6,999 nt of DNA from an uncultured Kingella sp. (lineage in GTDB: Bacteria > Pseudomonadota > Gammaproteobacteria > Burkholderiales > Neisseriaceae), in NCBI GenBank assembly GCA_916720425.1, contig CAKARD010000071.1, positions 1-6,999 on the forward strand, given 5' to 3'. Position numbers and translations under genes: made by a program. The notes below the pieces were generated by a model. That model saw only the letters and a list, made by a program, of their open reading frames with translations. It was not told the origin of the DNA and made no database searches. Of this stretch, positions 5,740 to 6,999 are shown piece by piece. Numbering within the stretch: the first letter of the stretch is position 1; every line of letters begins with the position of its first letter.

Positions 5740-6975
5740 ATGAAACCTACGCCATCTTTATTCTTACGCCTGATTACAGGTTTATTATTAATTGCCTTGA
5801 CCACTCATATTTATGTATGGCAAAAAAATATTCATCCTTTTGATATTAAAGTGATAAATAGTGCCAGTATTTGCTTGATTGCTTATTTGTTAACAGCTAT
5901 GTCAATTAATACATTATTATCCTTTCCTGGTCGCCAAAGTTGGTTGCATATTTTACCGACAGTGGGCATTGCGTATAGTGGTGTATTTGGTATTGCTGCC
6001 ACATTTTTTATTACTTTTTCCAATAGTTTTGTCTTGGCCAATGGTCTTTTTACTGCACTGTTTTTTTTGGTGGATTATGGGATTCGGCGTAAGAGTCGTC
6101 AGCGTATGGCATATATTGCTTTGGGTCAGGCAATGTATGCTGAACAGTTACCACATGTTGCTTGGTATCGTTTAGATAGCCCTGATTTGCCTGCAGATAA
6201 TATGGTGCAAGCTATTGTTGTTGATTTGCATTGCAGTGATTTAGATGCAAAATGGCAACGGTTTTTAGCAGATTGTACTTTAAAAGGCATTTTAGTTTAC
6301 AATATTCGCCAAGTAGAAGAATCACTGACAGGTCGTGTCAAAATTCGTTATTTATACGAAAATGATTTAGGTTCATTGTTACCCAGTCGTCGTTATGCGA
6401 TGATAAAGCGGGTTTTAGATATGGTATTGATCGTATTGAGTTTGCCGTTAACCTTACCGTTGATGATCATAACCGCATTAGCGATACGTTGCGAAAGTGC
6501 AGGCAGTGTGTTTTTTACACAAAAACGAGTTGGGCAAGGTGGTAGAGAGTTTACCATTTATAAATTTCGTAGCATGCGCCATCATTCAGAGCAAAACGGC
6601 GCTAAATTGGCACAAATTAATGATACACGAATCACACGAGTGGGTAAGTTTATTCGCAAAACACGTTTAGATGAATTACCTCAGTTTTGGAATGTTTTGT
6701 GTGGTGATATGAGTTTGATTGGCCCACGCCCAGAGCAAAAAATATTTGTACAACAATTTAATGATAGCATACCATTTTATCAATATCGTCATATTGTCAA
6801 GCCTGGCTTATCAGGTTGGGCGCAGGTGATGCAAGGCTATGCAGGCAACACTGATGAGACACAAATTAAATTAGAACACGATTTTTATTATATCAAGCAT
6901 TTTTCCCTATCTTTGGATATGCTAATTATGATAAAAACCATTAAAACCATTTTAACGGGCTTTGGTGCGCGTTAG
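5740..6975 (+). CDS. Polyprenyl-phosphate hexose-1-phosphate transferase (bacterial sugar transferase, priming enzyme)
   Basis: The 411-residue membrane protein starts surface-polysaccharide assembly by moving a sugar-1-phosphate from a UDP-sugar to undecaprenyl phosphate. Four hydrophobic segments (about 8-26, 39-60, 71-92, 94-112) are followed by a reduced soluble region (120-220). Next come a Pro-broken hydrophobic helix (225-250, with Pro236 and Pro240) and the catalytic domain. That domain shows FFTQKRVGQGG at 258-268, YKFRSM at 274-279, TRLDELPQFWNVL with the Asp311-Glu312 pair, GDMSLIGPRPE at 322-332 and KPGLSGWAQV at 354-363. It resembles WcaJ/WbaP/EpsB-type enzymes but is shorter than the roughly 460 residues usual for them, mainly in the middle region. 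Sugar choice (glucose, galactose or other) cannot be read. An in-frame TAG at 5725-5727 fixes this ATG as the first start; no Shine-Dalgarno is visible. Two stop codons occur in tandem (6973-6978). A further gene starts 19 bases on, so it is probably first in an operon. Confidence 0.93.
   Translation: MKPTPSLFLRLITGLLLIALTTHIYVWQKNIHPFDIKVINSASICLIAYLLTAMSINTLLSFPGRQSWLHILPTVGIAYSGVFGIAATFFITFSNSFVLANGLFTALFFLVDYGIRRKSRQRMAYIALGQAMYAEQLPHVAWYRLDSPDLPADNMVQAIVVDLHCSDLDAKWQRFLADCTLKGILVYNIRQVEESLTGRVKIRYLYENDLGSLLPSRRYAMIKRVLDMVLIVLSLPLTLPLMIITALAIRCESAGSVFFTQKRVGQGGREFTIYKFRSMRHHSEQNGAKLAQINDTRITRVGKFIRKTRLDELPQFWNVLCGDMSLIGPRPEQKIFVQQFNDSIPFYQYRHIVKPGLSGWAQVMQGYAGNTDETQIKLEHDFYYIKHFSLSLDMLIMIKTIKTILTGFGAR
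6061..6068 (+). repeat. T8 homopolymer inside the sugar-transferase gene
   Basis: Eight T residues encode Phe108-Phe109 and the first bases of Leu110 in the fourth membrane segment. One extra T would reach a TAA about ten codons later. One T fewer would read the alternative frame to a TAG near 6175. Either change would remove the catalytic domain, so it could act as an on/off slippage site. Runs of eight are expected about once by chance in a window of this composition, so function is only a possibility. Confidence 0.35.
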
Positions 6976-6994
6976 TAGCTATAAAGGATTGATT

Positions 6995-6999
6995 ATGAA
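6995..6999 (+). CDS. Start of the next gene in the sugar-transferase operon, cut by window edge
   Basis: Only the ATG (6995-6997) and two further bases are inside the window. AAAGGA at 6983-6988 is placed six bases before the ATG, a strong ribosome site, and the gap to the upstream stop is 19 bases. This supports a co-transcribed gene, probably of the same polysaccharide pathway. Nothing of its product can be seen. Confidence 0.6.

Noticed and set aside
5969..6175. 68-codon plus-strand open frame within the sugar transferase
   Set aside because: It is the alternative reading frame of membrane-segment codons. It matters only as the frame entered if the T8 at 6061-6068 lost one base.
1..6999. 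DNA uptake sequences of Neisseriaceae (GCCGTCTGAA type) or Pasteurellaceae (AAGTGCGGT type)
   Set aside because: None was seen on reading the window by eye, so these families are not supported as host; absence in 7 kb is weak evidence.

Overview
The window is AT-rich bacterial chromosome with compact, Shine-Dalgarno-led genes. A PEP synthase regulator (PpsR/YdiA family), a 'ferrooxidans-type' glutamate-cysteine ligase, an outer-membrane protein with a signal peptide, and a polyprenyl-phosphate hexose-1-phosphate transferase together point to a Gram-negative proteobacterium. It is probably a low-GC gamma- or betaproteobacterium; a Beggiatoa/Thiotrichales-like host is a guess only. No RNA gene, insertion sequence or CRISPR array was seen.

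Layout. (1) 1-1525, minus strand: a glycosyltransferase open reading frame that runs off the left edge, 508 codons so far. It has a complete GT4-like GT-B domain, then a short basic motif and the start of a second region. The two parts meet at a run of eight A residues, just before an internal ATG that has its own ribosome-binding site. (2) 1526-1744: a non-coding stretch built from several inverted repeats, probably holding the glycosyltransferase promoter and the terminator of the upstream gene. (3) 1745-3034, minus strand: a secreted two-part protein with an N-terminal globular part, a Ser/Thr/Asp/Asn linker and a C-terminal outer-membrane beta-barrel. (4) 3035-3249: a divergent promoter region. 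(5) 3250-4062, plus strand: ppsR. (6) 4063-4140: a convergent gap with a GC-rich palindrome. (7) 4141-5484, minus strand: gshA. (8) 5485-5739: a divergent intergenic region. (9) 5740-6975, plus strand: the membrane sugar transferase that starts polysaccharide repeat-unit assembly, followed 19 bases later by the ribosome-binding site and ATG of another gene that is cut by the right edge.

How the parts work together. The ends of the window carry surface-polysaccharide genes (a priming transferase on the right, a cytoplasmic glycosyltransferase on the left). Two housekeeping genes sit between them: ppsR controls carbon flow into gluconeogenesis and gshA starts glutathione synthesis. The barrel protein would sit in the outer membrane; its function is not known. 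The most interesting point is the A8 junction at 474-481. Gain or loss of one A would end the glycosyltransferase as a normal-length stand-alone enzyme. With seven A residues, the stop would overlap the downstream ATG as ATGA. This looks like two translationally coupled genes now read as one, a slippage switch, or a homopolymer error.
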